Assembly (NCBI GenBank): GCA_934365195.1
Contig: CAKRNA010000002.1
Span: forward strand, 186,001-250,000
Direction: 5' to 3'
Length of the DNA stretch: 64,000 nucleotides
Source: an uncultured Clostridia bacterium
Lineage (GTDB): Bacteria > Bacillota > Clostridia > Christensenellales > CAAEEZ01
Shown: in pieces, positions 1 to 8,735 of the stretch
How the letters are laid out: every line of letters begins with the position of its first letter
Position numbering within the stretch: position 1 is the stretch's first letter
Notes under the pieces: generated by a model
The model's input: the letters and a program-made list of their open reading frames with translations, nothing else
Databases searched by the model: none
Told to the model about the DNA's origin: nothing
Translations under genes and position numbers: made by a program

Positions 1-1412
1 GCTTTAATGGTTTTGCCATTGCCCTTTTTGTCCTCGCCTTCTTTCTTAGGAAGTTGAACTAATCTAAGTTTTTTACCAACGTACTTTTCAAGTTCTTCCT
101 CTTTAACAAATCCAAGACGAATTTGAGATGCAGGGATAAATACGGAATAACTACCGATTTTACCAAGTAAACCGCCTTTGGTTGCTTTGGTAGGGATAAG
201 GGTAAATTCTTCACCGTTAAGTATTTTTTCTACTTCTTCGTCGTTCTTTTTGATAGCGTCTACTTTCTTTTTGGAAAGTGCAACTCTTGAAGTATCTTTT
301 GCTTTTATAATGATAGCCTCAACTTCTTGGCCCTCTGTATAGTTAGCAGGATTATATTCTTGGTCTAATTCAGCCTCGGACGCTTCGATAAATCCGTCCT
401 TTTTTGCGCCGATATTTACGCAAATACCTTCCTCATTTGCAGATATAACGGTGGCTTTAACTTTTTTGCCCTCTTTGTATTCCGTCATAACGCTTTCCAT
501 TACGTCATCCATCGTAATTGCTTCATCTTGATGCGTTGCCTCTTTTATCGCATCAGTAGTTAAATTTTTTAGTTCTTGAGTATCACTCATATTTGCTACG
601 ACCTCCTTAATCAACTCGTACGGAGTTGACGCTCCCGCTGTGATTACCAGCTTGCAATTTGATTTCATTTTATTCCTAATCGGCAAAACGTCGACCAGTT
701 TTTCAATTAAAAAAGTATTAGGATTTGACTGTTTTGAAATATTGATAAGTTTGTTTGTGTTGGAACTTTTTTTATCACCTATGACAAACACAAAATCCGC
801 AGATTTAGACATAGATTTAATTTCTTCTTGTCTATCAATTGTAGTATAACAAATAGTATTAAAAAAGACAACTAAATTGTTACTATTTGCAATTTTTTTC
901 TGAATTTTTTGAAATTTTTCGTATGGAAACGTGGTTTGAAAAACTACGCAAATTTTTTTGCCGTCTGCAAAGTATTTTTCGTCAAAGTCGTCCAAAATAA
1001 CGGCGGAATTATTGCACCAACCGTTTATGCCGACAATCTCCGGATGCAACTTTTCGCCAAAAATTATTATATTATATCCGTTTAAATAGTGCTCTTCTAC
1101 GATTTTATGAATTTTATTTACAAAAGGACAAGTAGCGTCCACCACCTTAACTTTCTTTTGGTTTAGGTAATCGAACACCGCTTTCGTAGTCCCGTGGGAA
1201 CGAATAATTACAACGTCGCCCTCCTTTAAACAATCCAAATTCTCTATCGAGGTGACGCCCTTTTCTTTTAGTTTGTTGATAACGTAATCGTTATGGATAA
1301 GATGACCGTAAGTATAAATCTTATCGCTTGTTTCGGCAAGTTTTAAAGCAGTATCGACCGCCCTTTTCACGCCGAAACAAAACCCTGCGTTTTTTGCTAC
1401 TTCAATTTCCAC
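1..1412 (-). CDS. ispH-rpsA: IspH-ribosomal protein S1 fusion (C-terminus beyond window)
   Basis: The N-terminal 274 residues are 4-hydroxy-3-methylbut-2-enyl diphosphate reductase, the last MEP-pathway step, a 4Fe-4S enzyme that makes IPP and DMAPP. The three cluster cysteines are visible at residues 12 (AGFCFGVKRAVD), 95 (DATCPF) and 188 (TICYTT), and the domain ends with ITAGASTP. The frame then runs without a stop through position 590 into an acidic linker and S1 RNA-binding repeats (GFIEASEAEL, VFIPASQIRLGF), and leaves the window still open. A Met at 590 preceded by AAGGAGGT could be an internal start for a separate S1 protein. The likely start is GTG at 1412, sharing a base with the plsC stop (TAGTG), which suggests translational coupling. 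IspH-S1 fusions are known in Clostridia. Confidence 0.9.
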   Translation of the reverse strand, partial: MEIEVAKNAGFCFGVKRAVDTALKLAETSDKIYTYGHLIHNDYVINKLKEKGVTSIENLDCLKEGDVVIIRSHGTTKAVFDYLNQKKVKVVDATCPFVNKIHKIVEEHYLNGYNIIIFGEKLHPEIVGINGWCNNSAVILDDFDEKYFADGKKICVVFQTTFPYEKFQKIQKKIANSNNLVVFFNTICYTTIDRQEEIKSMSKSADFVFVIGDKKSSNTNKLINISKQSNPNTFLIEKLVDVLPIRNKMKSNCKLVITAGASTPYELIKEVVANMSDTQELKNLTTDAIKEATHQDEAITMDDVMESVMTEYKEGKKVKATVISANEEGICVNIGAKKDGFIEASEAELDQEYNPANYTEGQEVEAIIIKAKDTSRVALSKKKVDAIKKNDEEVEKILNGEEFTLIPTKATKGGLLGKIGSYSVFIPASQIRLGFVKEEELEKYVGKKLRLVQLPKKEGEDKKGNGKTIK

Positions 1413-2068
1413 TAATTATTTTCCTTCTCTATTAGTTCGAATAATTCTCTTTGAGTATCTTTCATTTTGTCGTAAATTTTTTGCGTGCCCTCTTGAAGAT
1501 TGGCTTTCGTGCATTTGCCGTTGAACTCGTTTAGGTAAAACGGTGCGCCGATTTTACAACTGGTACGCTTAAAGAAACCCGTTTTGCTTGAATAAACCAC
1601 CGGAATAACTGGCGCTCCTGTCTTAATAGCAAACAATGCTGCGCCCGGCTTGAATTGTAAAAATTCCTTAATGTCGCCGGTGTTTCTAGTGCCTTCAGGG
1701 AACATAAATACAGGCTCGCCGGAGTTTATTGCACTCATTACCCTTTTTACGTTCTCGATATCAGCCTCGCCACGCCTAATAGGTATAACGCCGCCTTTTA
1801 GAAGAATTTTGTTCATAAGTTTTGACTTAAACAACTTTGTAAAAACCTCGGCTTTTGACAAAATGTAAATCTTGTTTCTTCTAAAAAATTTGGTAAAGAA
1901 CATAAAGCAATCGTAAGCGGACGTATGATTACATACGTAGATTGCCTTAGTGTCTTTTAAAACGTTACATTCTCCGTAGAATTTGGTTCTTGTGAACATC
2001 CAAACTAGCGGATTGTAAAAACATTGTAATAATTTGTAATAAAACATACTCAACCCCTTAGTATTCAA
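1412..2068 (-). CDS. plsC: 1-acyl-sn-glycerol-3-phosphate acyltransferase
   Basis: Predicted lysophosphatidic acid acyltransferase, which adds the second acyl chain to give phosphatidic acid at the membrane. Visible family motifs are the catalytic HX4D (NHTSAYD) and the acceptor-binding FPEGTR. At 218 residues it has the usual length for a short bacterial PlsC. The TTG at 2068 has GAGG 8 bases upstream. An ATG at 2047 with AAGGGG upstream is an equally good start and would remove seven residues. It sits between cmk and ispH-rpsA, the standard clostridial order, and overlaps the next gene by one base. Confidence 0.88.
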   Translation of the reverse strand: MNTKGLSMFYYKLLQCFYNPLVWMFTRTKFYGECNVLKDTKAIYVCNHTSAYDCFMFFTKFFRRNKIYILSKAEVFTKLFKSKLMNKILLKGGVIPIRRGEADIENVKRVMSAINSGEPVFMFPEGTRNTGDIKEFLQFKPGAALFAIKTGAPVIPVVYSSKTGFFKRTSCKIGAPFYLNEFNGKCTKANLQEGTQKIYDKMKDTQRELFELIEKENN

Positions 2069-2077
2069 TTTACTACC

Positions 2078-2734
2078 TCATTTTACGTGTGATAAAATCA
2101 CCTCAACCACTTCGTCAATCGACATATTAGTAGTATCGATTTTGATTGCGTCCTCTGCTTGTTTTAGCGGAGCAAGTGCCCTTGACGAATCGTTTTTATC
2201 TCTCATATTGATATCGTTTAAAACGTCCTCTAACTTCACGTCTTTTTGACCTTTTTCAAGTAGTTCCAGATATCTTCTTTTCGCTCTTTCCTCAGGCGTT
2301 GCCACAAGGAAGAACTTGTATTTTGCATTAGGTAAAACGAACGTGCCGATATCTCTTCCGTCCAAAATCGTATCGATTTTAGAGGCGATTTCACGTTGAA
2401 GTTCCACCATTTTTAGCCTTACCGACGGATGCTTGGATATATCGGACGCACCTTGAGAAACCCTGTGCTCTCTAATGTATGGCGTTTGATTTTTGCCGTT
2501 TACCACCACTTGTTGCACGCCGCCCTCGTAAAAAATCTCCATATTAACGTCCTTAATCAGTTCGTTTACGGCATTTTCATCGGTGGGCTCTACGTTATTA
2601 TCATATGCTAGACAAGCCAGCCCTCTGTACATTGCGCCGGTATCAAGATATACGATATTCAACTTTTTTGCAACAATCTTAGAAATAGTGCTTTTTCCTG
2701 CTCCTGCAGGACCGTCAACTGCTATATTTATCAT
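2078..2734 (-). CDS. cmk: Cytidylate kinase
   Basis: Phosphorylates CMP and dCMP to the diphosphates. The protein begins MINIAVDGPAGAGKST, a P-loop in the family-specific position, followed by LDTGAMYRG and the DGRDIGT substrate-binding motif. The frame is open 96 bases further upstream, but that extension is low-complexity and hydrophobic, and the ATG at 2734 has GGAG at the right distance, so I use it (218 residues). It is followed by plsC after 9 bases and probably shares its transcript. Confidence 0.92.
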   Translation of the reverse strand: MINIAVDGPAGAGKSTISKIVAKKLNIVYLDTGAMYRGLACLAYDNNVEPTDENAVNELIKDVNMEIFYEGGVQQVVVNGKNQTPYIREHRVSQGASDISKHPSVRLKMVELQREIASKIDTILDGRDIGTFVLPNAKYKFFLVATPEERAKRRYLELLEKGQKDVKLEDVLNDINMRDKNDSSRALAPLKQAEDAIKIDTTNMSIDEVVEVILSHVK

Positions 2735-2756
2735 TTTGTACTCCATTATTATAATA

Positions 2757-2784
2757 ATTATACTATAAAAAAACCATAAATCAA
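2757..2784 (-). promoter_or_regulatory. Possible sigma-A promoter for cmk
   Basis: On the minus strand TTGATT (2784-2779) and TATAAT (2762-2757) are separated by 16 bases and lie just upstream of the cmk ribosome-binding site. The -35 is imperfect and the region is AT-rich, so a chance match is possible. Confidence 0.35.
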
Positions 2785-2801
2785 TCATTTTTAGGCATAA
2801 T

Positions 2802-4022
2802 TCATAGGTTACTTGCGTTTTTTCCGGCAAGGTAGCCCGTTGAAAAGGCTATTTGCAAGTTGTAGCCACCGGTTAAAGCGTCCACGTCCAGTACTTCACC
2901 TGCAAAATACAATCCGCTAATCAGTTTACTTTCCATTGTGGACGGATTTACTTCGCCTACTTTAACTCCGCCTATAGTAATAACCGCATTATCGATTTTG
3001 TCAATTCTGTCAAAGGTAAGCGGGAAGGCTTTAAGGTTATTTATAATGGTTTGCCTTTGCTGTTTAGTTATAGAATTCACCTTCGTGAACACGTTTATCC
3101 CAGAAACTTTCAAGAAAACAGGCACGAGCCTACTAGGTAAAAGTTCGGTTATTACGTTCACAATATTTTTGTTAATATTAGCGTTAAATTCACGAAGTAT
3201 TCTATTATTTAGCGTTTCGTAGTCTAGTGCAGGCTTAAAATCTACTGTAAAAGCCACGTCAATCGGGTTAAACTTTGCAATTTTACTGCTAGTTGTCAAA
3301 ACGATAGGTCCGCTAATTCCGTTTTTAGTAAATAGCATTTCACCAAACTCTTCGCATTTCTTTTTACCTTTCACTAAGGTGTTTAAAGTGACGTTTTTAA
3401 GCGAAATACCCTCTAAATCCTTAATAAAATCGTCTTTAATTAAAATTCCCGTAAGCCCTGCCGTAAGATTCGTTACGCTATGACCAAAAGTTTTTGCAAA
3501 CTTGTAGCCGTCTCCCGTTGAGCCCGTGCTCTTATAGGATAAGCCGCCCGTTGCAATGATTACCTTATCAAAAGTATATTCGTTTTTGTCGGTTTTTATA
3601 ATAAAATTGTCGTTTTTAGTTATATTTACAACGTTTTCATTCAGCCTTATGTCCACACCGCTAGTTCTTACAAAATGCTCCAAAGCCTTAATAATATCGC
3701 TAGATTTGTCGCTAGCAGGGAAAACTCGGTTGCCTCGTTCGGTTTTAAGTTTCACTCCGTTTTCCTCGATAAGTTTCATCAAATTTTGTGGCGTAAAAGA
3801 ATACAAAGCGCCCGTTAAAAACTTAGGGTTCGATACGATATTTTTCATAAAATCTTGTACTTCACAGTTGTTTGTAACGTTGCATCTGCCTTTTCCGGTT
3901 ATATAGATTTTTTTGCCTAGTTTCTCGTTTTTTTCAAATAAAACGACAGAAGTATTCTCGTTTTTGGCAAAACCTGAGGCAATCATACCACTTGCACCGC
4001 CACCGATTACGCAAATCCTCAT
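2802..4022 (-). CDS. HI0933-family flavoprotein (NAD(P)/FAD-dependent oxidoreductase)
   Basis: A 406-residue flavoprotein of the HI0933/YhiN family. It starts with a Rossmann dinucleotide-binding motif (VIGGGASGM) and carries the family-specific KIYITGKGRCNVTN stretch. A second FAD-contacting segment lies near the C-terminus (GLYFAGEVLDVDALTGGYN). Members are widespread and mostly uncharacterised; one homologue, BaiN, has been linked to bile-acid dehydroxylation, but I would not transfer that function here. Its ATG overlaps the surE stop by 4 bases (ATGA), so the two are probably translated in series. Confidence 0.85.
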   Translation of the reverse strand: MRICVIGGGASGMIASGFAKNENTSVVLFEKNEKLGKKIYITGKGRCNVTNNCEVQDFMKNIVSNPKFLTGALYSFTPQNLMKLIEENGVKLKTERGNRVFPASDKSSDIIKALEHFVRTSGVDIRLNENVVNITKNDNFIIKTDKNEYTFDKVIIATGGLSYKSTGSTGDGYKFAKTFGHSVTNLTAGLTGILIKDDFIKDLEGISLKNVTLNTLVKGKKKCEEFGEMLFTKNGISGPIVLTTSSKIAKFNPIDVAFTVDFKPALDYETLNNRILREFNANINKNIVNVITELLPSRLVPVFLKVSGINVFTKVNSITKQQRQTIINNLKAFPLTFDRIDKIDNAVITIGGVKVGEVNPSTMESKLISGLYFAGEVLDVDALTGGYNLQIAFSTGYLAGKNASNL

Positions 4023-4774
4023 AATAACTCTATCTCCCTAAGTTTGCTAACGTACTCGTAATTGTTTACAAGTTCTAACTTCGTCGGCGTAATGGTAATA
4101 TACCCTTCGTTAAGCAAGTTTACGTCCACACCGCTTGGATTTCTTTCGATAAATACTTCGTCGCCGTACAAAAAGTACTCGGTTTCTCCGTCGGTTTCGG
4201 TTGGATAAATCTTGTAAAGGTCGGTATATTTTTTCTCGCCAAGCGGACAAACTACCACGCCCGTGATTTTATCTAGATAATTTGGCACGTTTATATTGAT
4301 TGTGTACGGTTTATCAAAAAACTTCTCTTTAAAAATGGTTAAATTTTTCATTAAAAACTCAACGGCGGACGAGATATACTCCTCACTACAAGCAGAAATA
4401 GCGATTGAGTCTACACCGCAAACAGTACCCTCGAATGCCCCGTTAAAAGTGCCGCTGTAAAGCAAATCCGTGCCGCTATTAGCAAGGTCGTTTACGCCGC
4501 TTATAACAAGGTCTGCATCGGGCATAAGTTTAGAAAGCCCTAGTTTTACGCAGTCGGACGGAGAACCCGTTAAACTATACTCTATGTAACCTTTGCCCGC
4601 TTCCACCTTTTTAAGCCTAATTCTGTTGTAAAATTGCATACTATGGCTGCAACCCGATTGATTTTTACAAGGTGCAACGATAGTTACTTCGTGCCCGTCA
4701 TTAATTAAAGCGTGCTTTATAGCCTCAATACCTATGCTTTTTATTCCGTCGTCGTTAGTTAATAAAATCTTCAT
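4019..4774 (-). CDS. surE: 5'/3'-nucleotidase SurE
   Basis: Metal-dependent nucleoside monophosphatase. The N-terminal MKILLTNDDG supplies the two metal-binding aspartates, and SGVNDLANSGTDLLYSGTF is the family signature with the metal-binding Asn. Length (251 residues) is normal. The AGAGGA ribosome-binding site sits very close to a strong predicted promoter, so the leader is only about ten bases. It starts the short surE-flavoprotein transcript. Confidence 0.93.
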   Translation of the reverse strand: MKILLTNDDGIKSIGIEAIKHALINDGHEVTIVAPCKNQSGCSHSMQFYNRIRLKKVEAGKGYIEYSLTGSPSDCVKLGLSKLMPDADLVISGVNDLANSGTDLLYSGTFNGAFEGTVCGVDSIAISACSEEYISSAVEFLMKNLTIFKEKFFDKPYTININVPNYLDKITGVVVCPLGEKKYTDLYKIYPTETDGETEYFLYGDEVFIERNPSGVDVNLLNEGYITITPTKLELVNNYEYVSKLREIELL

Positions 4775-4789
4775 ATATTCCTCTATACG

Positions 4790-4818
4790 ATTATACTATA
4801 ATATAATATTTATATCAA
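4790..4818 (-). promoter_or_regulatory. Sigma-A type promoter for surE
   Basis: On the minus strand TTGATA (4818-4813) and a consensus TATAAT (4795-4790) are 17 bases apart. The predicted start of transcription is about ten bases before the surE ATG. Confidence 0.7.
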
Positions 4819-5121
4819 TAAATATCCGCTAATTCTATTAGGTAATTGTAAGCCGCTTCAAAAGTATAACCTTACAACAAGAATTTATAGGCAAATATCC
4901 AAATGCAAATAAAATAAGAGGGCTAACAAATACACGCTTGGTAATTGCTATTTAAGGCGGATATTCTATTTTAATATTGTTAAGCGTTCATAGTAAGTCT
5001 GCAACAAGTAAGTAACTGCCATTATACTTTTCATCAATACATTATAATACAAGTAACTGCCCTTAATACTTTTTGTCAAAGAATAATATAAATAGGAAGA
5101 AAATAGCGAAAAAACGGCAAT
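4819..5121 (-). other. Intergenic stretch, no gene seen
   Basis: About 300 AT-rich bases between the hup terminator and the surE promoter. I find no coding frame, tRNA or known RNA motif. It holds a 9-base inverted repeat (AATATCCGC at 4821-4829 and its complement at 4957-4965), an imperfect duplication around ACAAGTAACTGCC (near 5004-5035 and 5050-5080), and one match to the Spo0A box consensus at 5071-5080. Confidence 0.5.
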
Positions 5122-5147
5122 AAAAAAGCAATGGCTGATGCCATTGC
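5122..5147 (-). terminator. Rho-independent terminator after hup
   Basis: Perfect 8-base stem GCAATGGC/GCCATTGC with a 4-base loop, followed on the minus strand by six T residues. It ends the decarboxylase-hup operon. Confidence 0.9.
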
Positions 5148-5163
5148 TAATTTATTTGTTTTA

Positions 5164-5436
5164 TTAGTTAAACAAATCCTTATAAGCCTTACCTGCTTTG
5201 AATACAGGAACTTTGCTTGCAGGAATGGTGATTTTCTCACCGGTAGCAGGATTAAAACCTTCTCTTGCCTCTTTCTCTTTAACTTCGTAAGTACCGAAGC
5301 CAACTAATTGAACTTTGTCGCCAGCCTTCAAAGCCTCGGTGATTACCTCAACGTAAGCGTCAACAAAAACACCTGTGTCTTTTGCGGTGAAACCTGCTTT
5401 GTCTGCAACTGCATTAACTAATTCTTTTTTGTTCAT
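5164..5436 (-). CDS. hup: HU family DNA-binding protein
   Basis: A 90-residue nucleoid protein of the HU/IHF family that dimerises and bends DNA. The N-terminal helices (MNKKELVNAVADKAGF) and the DNA-gripping arm (FNPATGEKITIPASK) are canonical. It has a strong ribosome-binding site and lies only 23 bases after the oadA-type gene with no terminator between. It is therefore probably co-transcribed with the membrane decarboxylase genes, an unusual partner for HU. Confidence 0.95.
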   Translation of the reverse strand: MNKKELVNAVADKAGFTAKDTGVFVDAYVEVITEALKAGDKVQLVGFGTYEVKEKEAREGFNPATGEKITIPASKVPVFKAGKAYKDLFN

Positions 5437-5459
5437 AATTTTTCCTCCATATATTTATA

Positions 5460-6860
5460 TTAAACAGGATGAATATTGTTTTCCCTGTCTAACAAACTTG
5501 AATCAAGCGAGTATTTTTGAGCCTTTCTGTACTCAAAGAACTTTTTAGCAACTTGAGGGAACAATGCGTAACTTAGTACGTCCTCCTCTTGCTCGTAATA
5601 CTCTTTCATTTCCTCTCTATACTTGTCTAACTCCGGTGCGATTTCGTCAGCAGGACGACAAGTAATTCTAGGGGTATCGCCGATAACCTTTTTAACAATC
5701 TCCGGATTTGGCTCAACAGGTAGCCTGCCGTACTTACCGATAAGAAGGTCTTTGGTTTCTTTGGTTACCATTTTGTATCTTTCGCCGGCAAGAACGTTAA
5801 GCACCGCTTGAGTACCAACGATTTGGCTGGTAGGAGTAACAAGTGGCGGATAACCCATATCTGCTCTTACTCTTGGAACTTCCTCTAATACCTCACGGTA
5901 TTTATCCTCTGCGTTTGCTTGCTTTAATTGACTGATAAGGTTAGAAAGCATTCCGCCCGGAACTTGATAGATAAGTGCGTTGATATCAACTTTAAGAACT
6001 TTTTCACTAAGGAAACCGTCCGCTTTAAGCCTATCTGCAACCGTCCTAAAATGGTCGGCGATTTCAGACAATGCCTCGATATCGATTCCCGTATCTCTTT
6101 CTGTACCTTTCAAGGTAGCAACAAGTGGCTCGGTAGCCGGTTGGCTAGTTCCGTTACCAAGTGGGCTAAGTGCGGTGTCTACGATATCAACACCCGCCTC
6201 GCAAGCCTTTAATAAAGTCATATCTCCACAGCCGGAAGTATTGTGCGTGTGTAGGTGGATAGGAACTTTAACTTTGGACTTGATTGCCTTGATAAGTTCG
6301 TATGCTTCGTACGGAAGTAGCAATGCTGCCATATCTTTAATACAAATGATGTCAGCACCCATCTCTTCTAATTGTACAGCAAGATTGGTATAATAGTCAA
6401 TAGTAAATATAGGTCCAGTTGTATAACTTATGGCTGCTTCCACCGTTCCGCCGTACTTTTTGGTCGATTTTATGGCTTGTTCCATGTTTCTTACGTCGTT
6501 TAGTGCGTCAAAAATACGAATTATATCAATTCCGTTTTTGATGGCAAGTTCGATAAATTTATCTACAACGTCGTCGGCATAGTGCTTGTAGCCCAAAATA
6601 TTTTGACCTCTTAGTAGCATTTGGAACTTGGTGTTAGGCATAGCCTTTCTTAGTTTATGTAGTCTTTCCCAAGGATCTTCCATCAAAAATCTTAGGCAAG
6701 AATCGAAGGTTGCGCCACCCCATAATTCTAGTGAGTAATAACCAACTTTATCTAATTTATCACATACAGGCAACATCTCGTCGGTTCTCATTCTAGTAGC
6801 CGCTTGAGATTGATGCGCATCTCTTAATATTGTTTCAGTTATCAATAATTTATTTGCCAT
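5460..6860 (-). CDS. oadA: Oxaloacetate decarboxylase alpha subunit / pyruvate carboxyltransferase (5S type)
   Basis: A carboxyltransferase of the OadA/PycB/transcarboxylase-5S family that moves CO2 between oxaloacetate/pyruvate and biotin. The TIM-barrel DRE-type motif (TILRDAHQSQ), the carbamylated lysine region (CIKDMAALL) and the metal-binding HLHTHNTSG are all present. At 466 residues it ends after the conserved domain and lacks a fused biotin domain, which is supplied by the separate carrier gene upstream. The frame allows a start 12 bases earlier, but that ATG lies inside the GGAGG ribosome-binding site, so 6860 is chosen. Confidence 0.88.
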   Translation of the reverse strand: MANKLLITETILRDAHQSQAATRMRTDEMLPVCDKLDKVGYYSLELWGGATFDSCLRFLMEDPWERLHKLRKAMPNTKFQMLLRGQNILGYKHYADDVVDKFIELAIKNGIDIIRIFDALNDVRNMEQAIKSTKKYGGTVEAAISYTTGPIFTIDYYTNLAVQLEEMGADIICIKDMAALLLPYEAYELIKAIKSKVKVPIHLHTHNTSGCGDMTLLKACEAGVDIVDTALSPLGNGTSQPATEPLVATLKGTERDTGIDIEALSEIADHFRTVADRLKADGFLSEKVLKVDINALIYQVPGGMLSNLISQLKQANAEDKYREVLEEVPRVRADMGYPPLVTPTSQIVGTQAVLNVLAGERYKMVTKETKDLLIGKYGRLPVEPNPEIVKKVIGDTPRITCRPADEIAPELDKYREEMKEYYEQEEDVLSYALFPQVAKKFFEYRKAQKYSLDSSLLDRENNIHPV

Positions 6861-6874
6861 AATTTCCTCCATTA

Positions 6875-8323
6875 TTAAGCAACACCGAATACTGCAAGCA
6901 AGATACCTGCCGCAACGGCTGAACCGATTACACCTGCTACGTTAGGTCCCATAGCATGCATCAACAAATAGTTGTTAGGGTCTTCCTTTTTACCAACGTC
7001 CTGAGCAACCCTCGCTGCCATAGGCACAGCAGATACGCCCGCAGCACCGATAAGCGGATTTGTTTTGCCGCCGTCAAGTTTACACATAAGTTTTCCAAAC
7101 AATACGCCGGCAGCAGTTCCGATAGAGAACGCAAGCACGCCTAGTACCATTATTAGTAAGGTTTGCGGAGTTAAGAATTGTGGTGCGTACGCTTTAGTAC
7201 CAACGGTAAATCCTAGCAAGATAGTTACGATATTGATAAGTGCGTTTGATGCGGTGTCAACAAGCCTTGGAACAACGCCCGACTCTTTGATTAAGTTACC
7301 TAGCATTAGCATACCAAGTAGCGGCATTGCCGATGGCAACATAATACCAACGATACCTGTAACTAAGATAGGGAAAATAACCTTTTTAGCCTTAGATACG
7401 GGTTTGGTTTGCTCCATTCTGATTTTTCTTTCCTTTTTAGTGGTAAGAAGTTTCATAATAGGCGGTTGGATAACTGGAACTAGCGCCATATACGAGTAAG
7501 CGGCGATAGAAATTGAGCCTAACATGTGCGGAGCAAGTTTTGCGGTAACGTAAATTGCCGTAGGGCCGTCAGCACCACCGATAATAGCGATTGCAGCCGC
7601 CTCGAACGGAGTGAACATTTTACCCATAGCAAGCGCGCCTAGGAAGGTAGCGAAAATACCGATTTGCGCTGCTGCGCCAAGAAGCAAACTCTTAGGGTTT
7701 GCAATAAGTGGACCAAAGTCCGTCATTGCGCCTATTCCAAGGAAGATTAGCGGCGGGAAGATAACCCACTCTACACCCTTAAAGAACACGTCAAATAGTC
7801 CCGGCGTAACCATACTTCCTGCGGTGTTGATATACACGTCTTGAACGTATTGTACACACTCTTGAAGTGATGCAAAAGTACTAGGTGCGGTATCTAACGT
7901 TGCTTTTATTTGCACTAAAACGTTTGCAGGTAAGTTTGCCCCAAGATTAGTGTTAAACGCATTGCTGATACCCGCAATTAGTTCGGTATAACTTGCGTTT
8001 TTGAACAACTCTTGGAATGTAGCGTTACTTAAAGCCGTTTGCGCCGTCGCCTCCACGATAGTATCGATATTTTTTACCGGGTACAATATCTCAAATGCTC
8101 CGGGTATATTTATCAAAAACATACCGAAGGCAATTGAAAGTAATAAGTTTGGCTCGAATTTTTTTACGACCGCTAAGTACACGAAGAAACAAGCAAGTAG
8201 CATCATACATACTTTAAGTACGATAGTTACAGGCTCTCCTCCCGTGATAAAACCCGTGCTATTCCACAGATTTGATAGCGTCTCGAGAAAACTCGTATTC
8301 GCCATTAAAGTTAATGAGTTCAT
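6875..8323 (-). CDS. oadB: Na+-translocating decarboxylase beta subunit
   Basis: Polytopic membrane subunit of the sodium-pump decarboxylases (oxaloacetate, methylmalonyl-CoA or glutaconyl-CoA decarboxylase). It decarboxylates carboxybiotin and exports Na+. Family hallmarks include IFPPLIFLGIGAMTDFGPL, IIGGADGPTAIY and the C-terminal HAMGPNVAGVIGSAVAAG. The protein is 482 residues, longer than typical members of roughly 370-440. The extra length lies mostly at residues 78-172, between the first membrane segments and the IFPPLIF stretch. It sits between the biotin carrier and oadA. Confidence 0.92.
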   Translation of the reverse strand: MNSLTLMANTSFLETLSNLWNSTGFITGGEPVTIVLKVCMMLLACFFVYLAVVKKFEPNLLLSIAFGMFLINIPGAFEILYPVKNIDTIVEATAQTALSNATFQELFKNASYTELIAGISNAFNTNLGANLPANVLVQIKATLDTAPSTFASLQECVQYVQDVYINTAGSMVTPGLFDVFFKGVEWVIFPPLIFLGIGAMTDFGPLIANPKSLLLGAAAQIGIFATFLGALAMGKMFTPFEAAAIAIIGGADGPTAIYVTAKLAPHMLGSISIAAYSYMALVPVIQPPIMKLLTTKKERKIRMEQTKPVSKAKKVIFPILVTGIVGIMLPSAMPLLGMLMLGNLIKESGVVPRLVDTASNALINIVTILLGFTVGTKAYAPQFLTPQTLLIMVLGVLAFSIGTAAGVLFGKLMCKLDGGKTNPLIGAAGVSAVPMAARVAQDVGKKEDPNNYLLMHAMGPNVAGVIGSAVAAGILLAVFGVA

Positions 8324-8336
8324 TTTTCCTCCGATA

Positions 8337-8720
8337 TTACAACGTTGCTATAGTGTCACCGGTTTGTACGTTTGCGCCCTTGTTTACTGCATATTTAATT
8401 ACGCCGTCGTCGGTTGCAACGATTTCGTTTTCCATTTTCATTGCTTCAAGAATTACAACAACGTCGCCTTTTTTAACGCTGTCGCCGTCCTTAAATTTAA
8501 GGTCAAGAATAGTACCCGGCATAGGAGCAACAAGTTTAATTCCGCTGTTTGCTACGTTTGATTGTGGTGCAGGTGCGGGAGCAGGTGCAGGAGCAACTGC
8601 CGGTGCAGGAGCAACTTTTTGTGGCTCGGTTTTTACTATTTCTACGGTTTCGCCTGCTGCTACTTCCTCTACTTCTACTACGTAAGGTTGTCCGTCTACG
8701 GTTATCTTAAATTTACGCAT
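8337..8720 (-). CDS. Biotin carboxyl carrier protein
   Basis: A 127-residue carrier that shuttles CO2 between the carboxyltransferases and the membrane subunit. It has a short N-terminal domain, an Ala/Pro-rich flexible linker of about 20 residues, and a C-terminal biotinyl domain with the EAMKMEN motif holding the biotinylated lysine. It corresponds to the 1.3S transcarboxylase subunit or to GcdC/MmdC-type gamma subunits. Position between oadG and oadB supports its role in the complex. Confidence 0.93.
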   Translation of the reverse strand: MRKFKITVDGQPYVVEVEEVAAGETVEIVKTEPQKVAPAPAVAPAPAPAPAPQSNVANSGIKLVAPMPGTILDLKFKDGDSVKKGDVVVILEAMKMENEIVATDDGVIKYAVNKGANVQTGDTIATL

Positions 8721-8735
8721 GATATATCTCCTTAA

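Noticed and set aside
640..849. Plus-strand open frames such as this one, and many others across the window
   Set aside because: Each lies opposite a well-supported minus-strand gene, has no ribosome-binding site in a sensible place and shows no family pattern.
4821..4965. 9-base inverted repeat (AATATCCGC and complement) as a structured RNA or attachment site
   Set aside because: Short arms, far apart, in AT-rich DNA with no associated gene or T run; likely chance.
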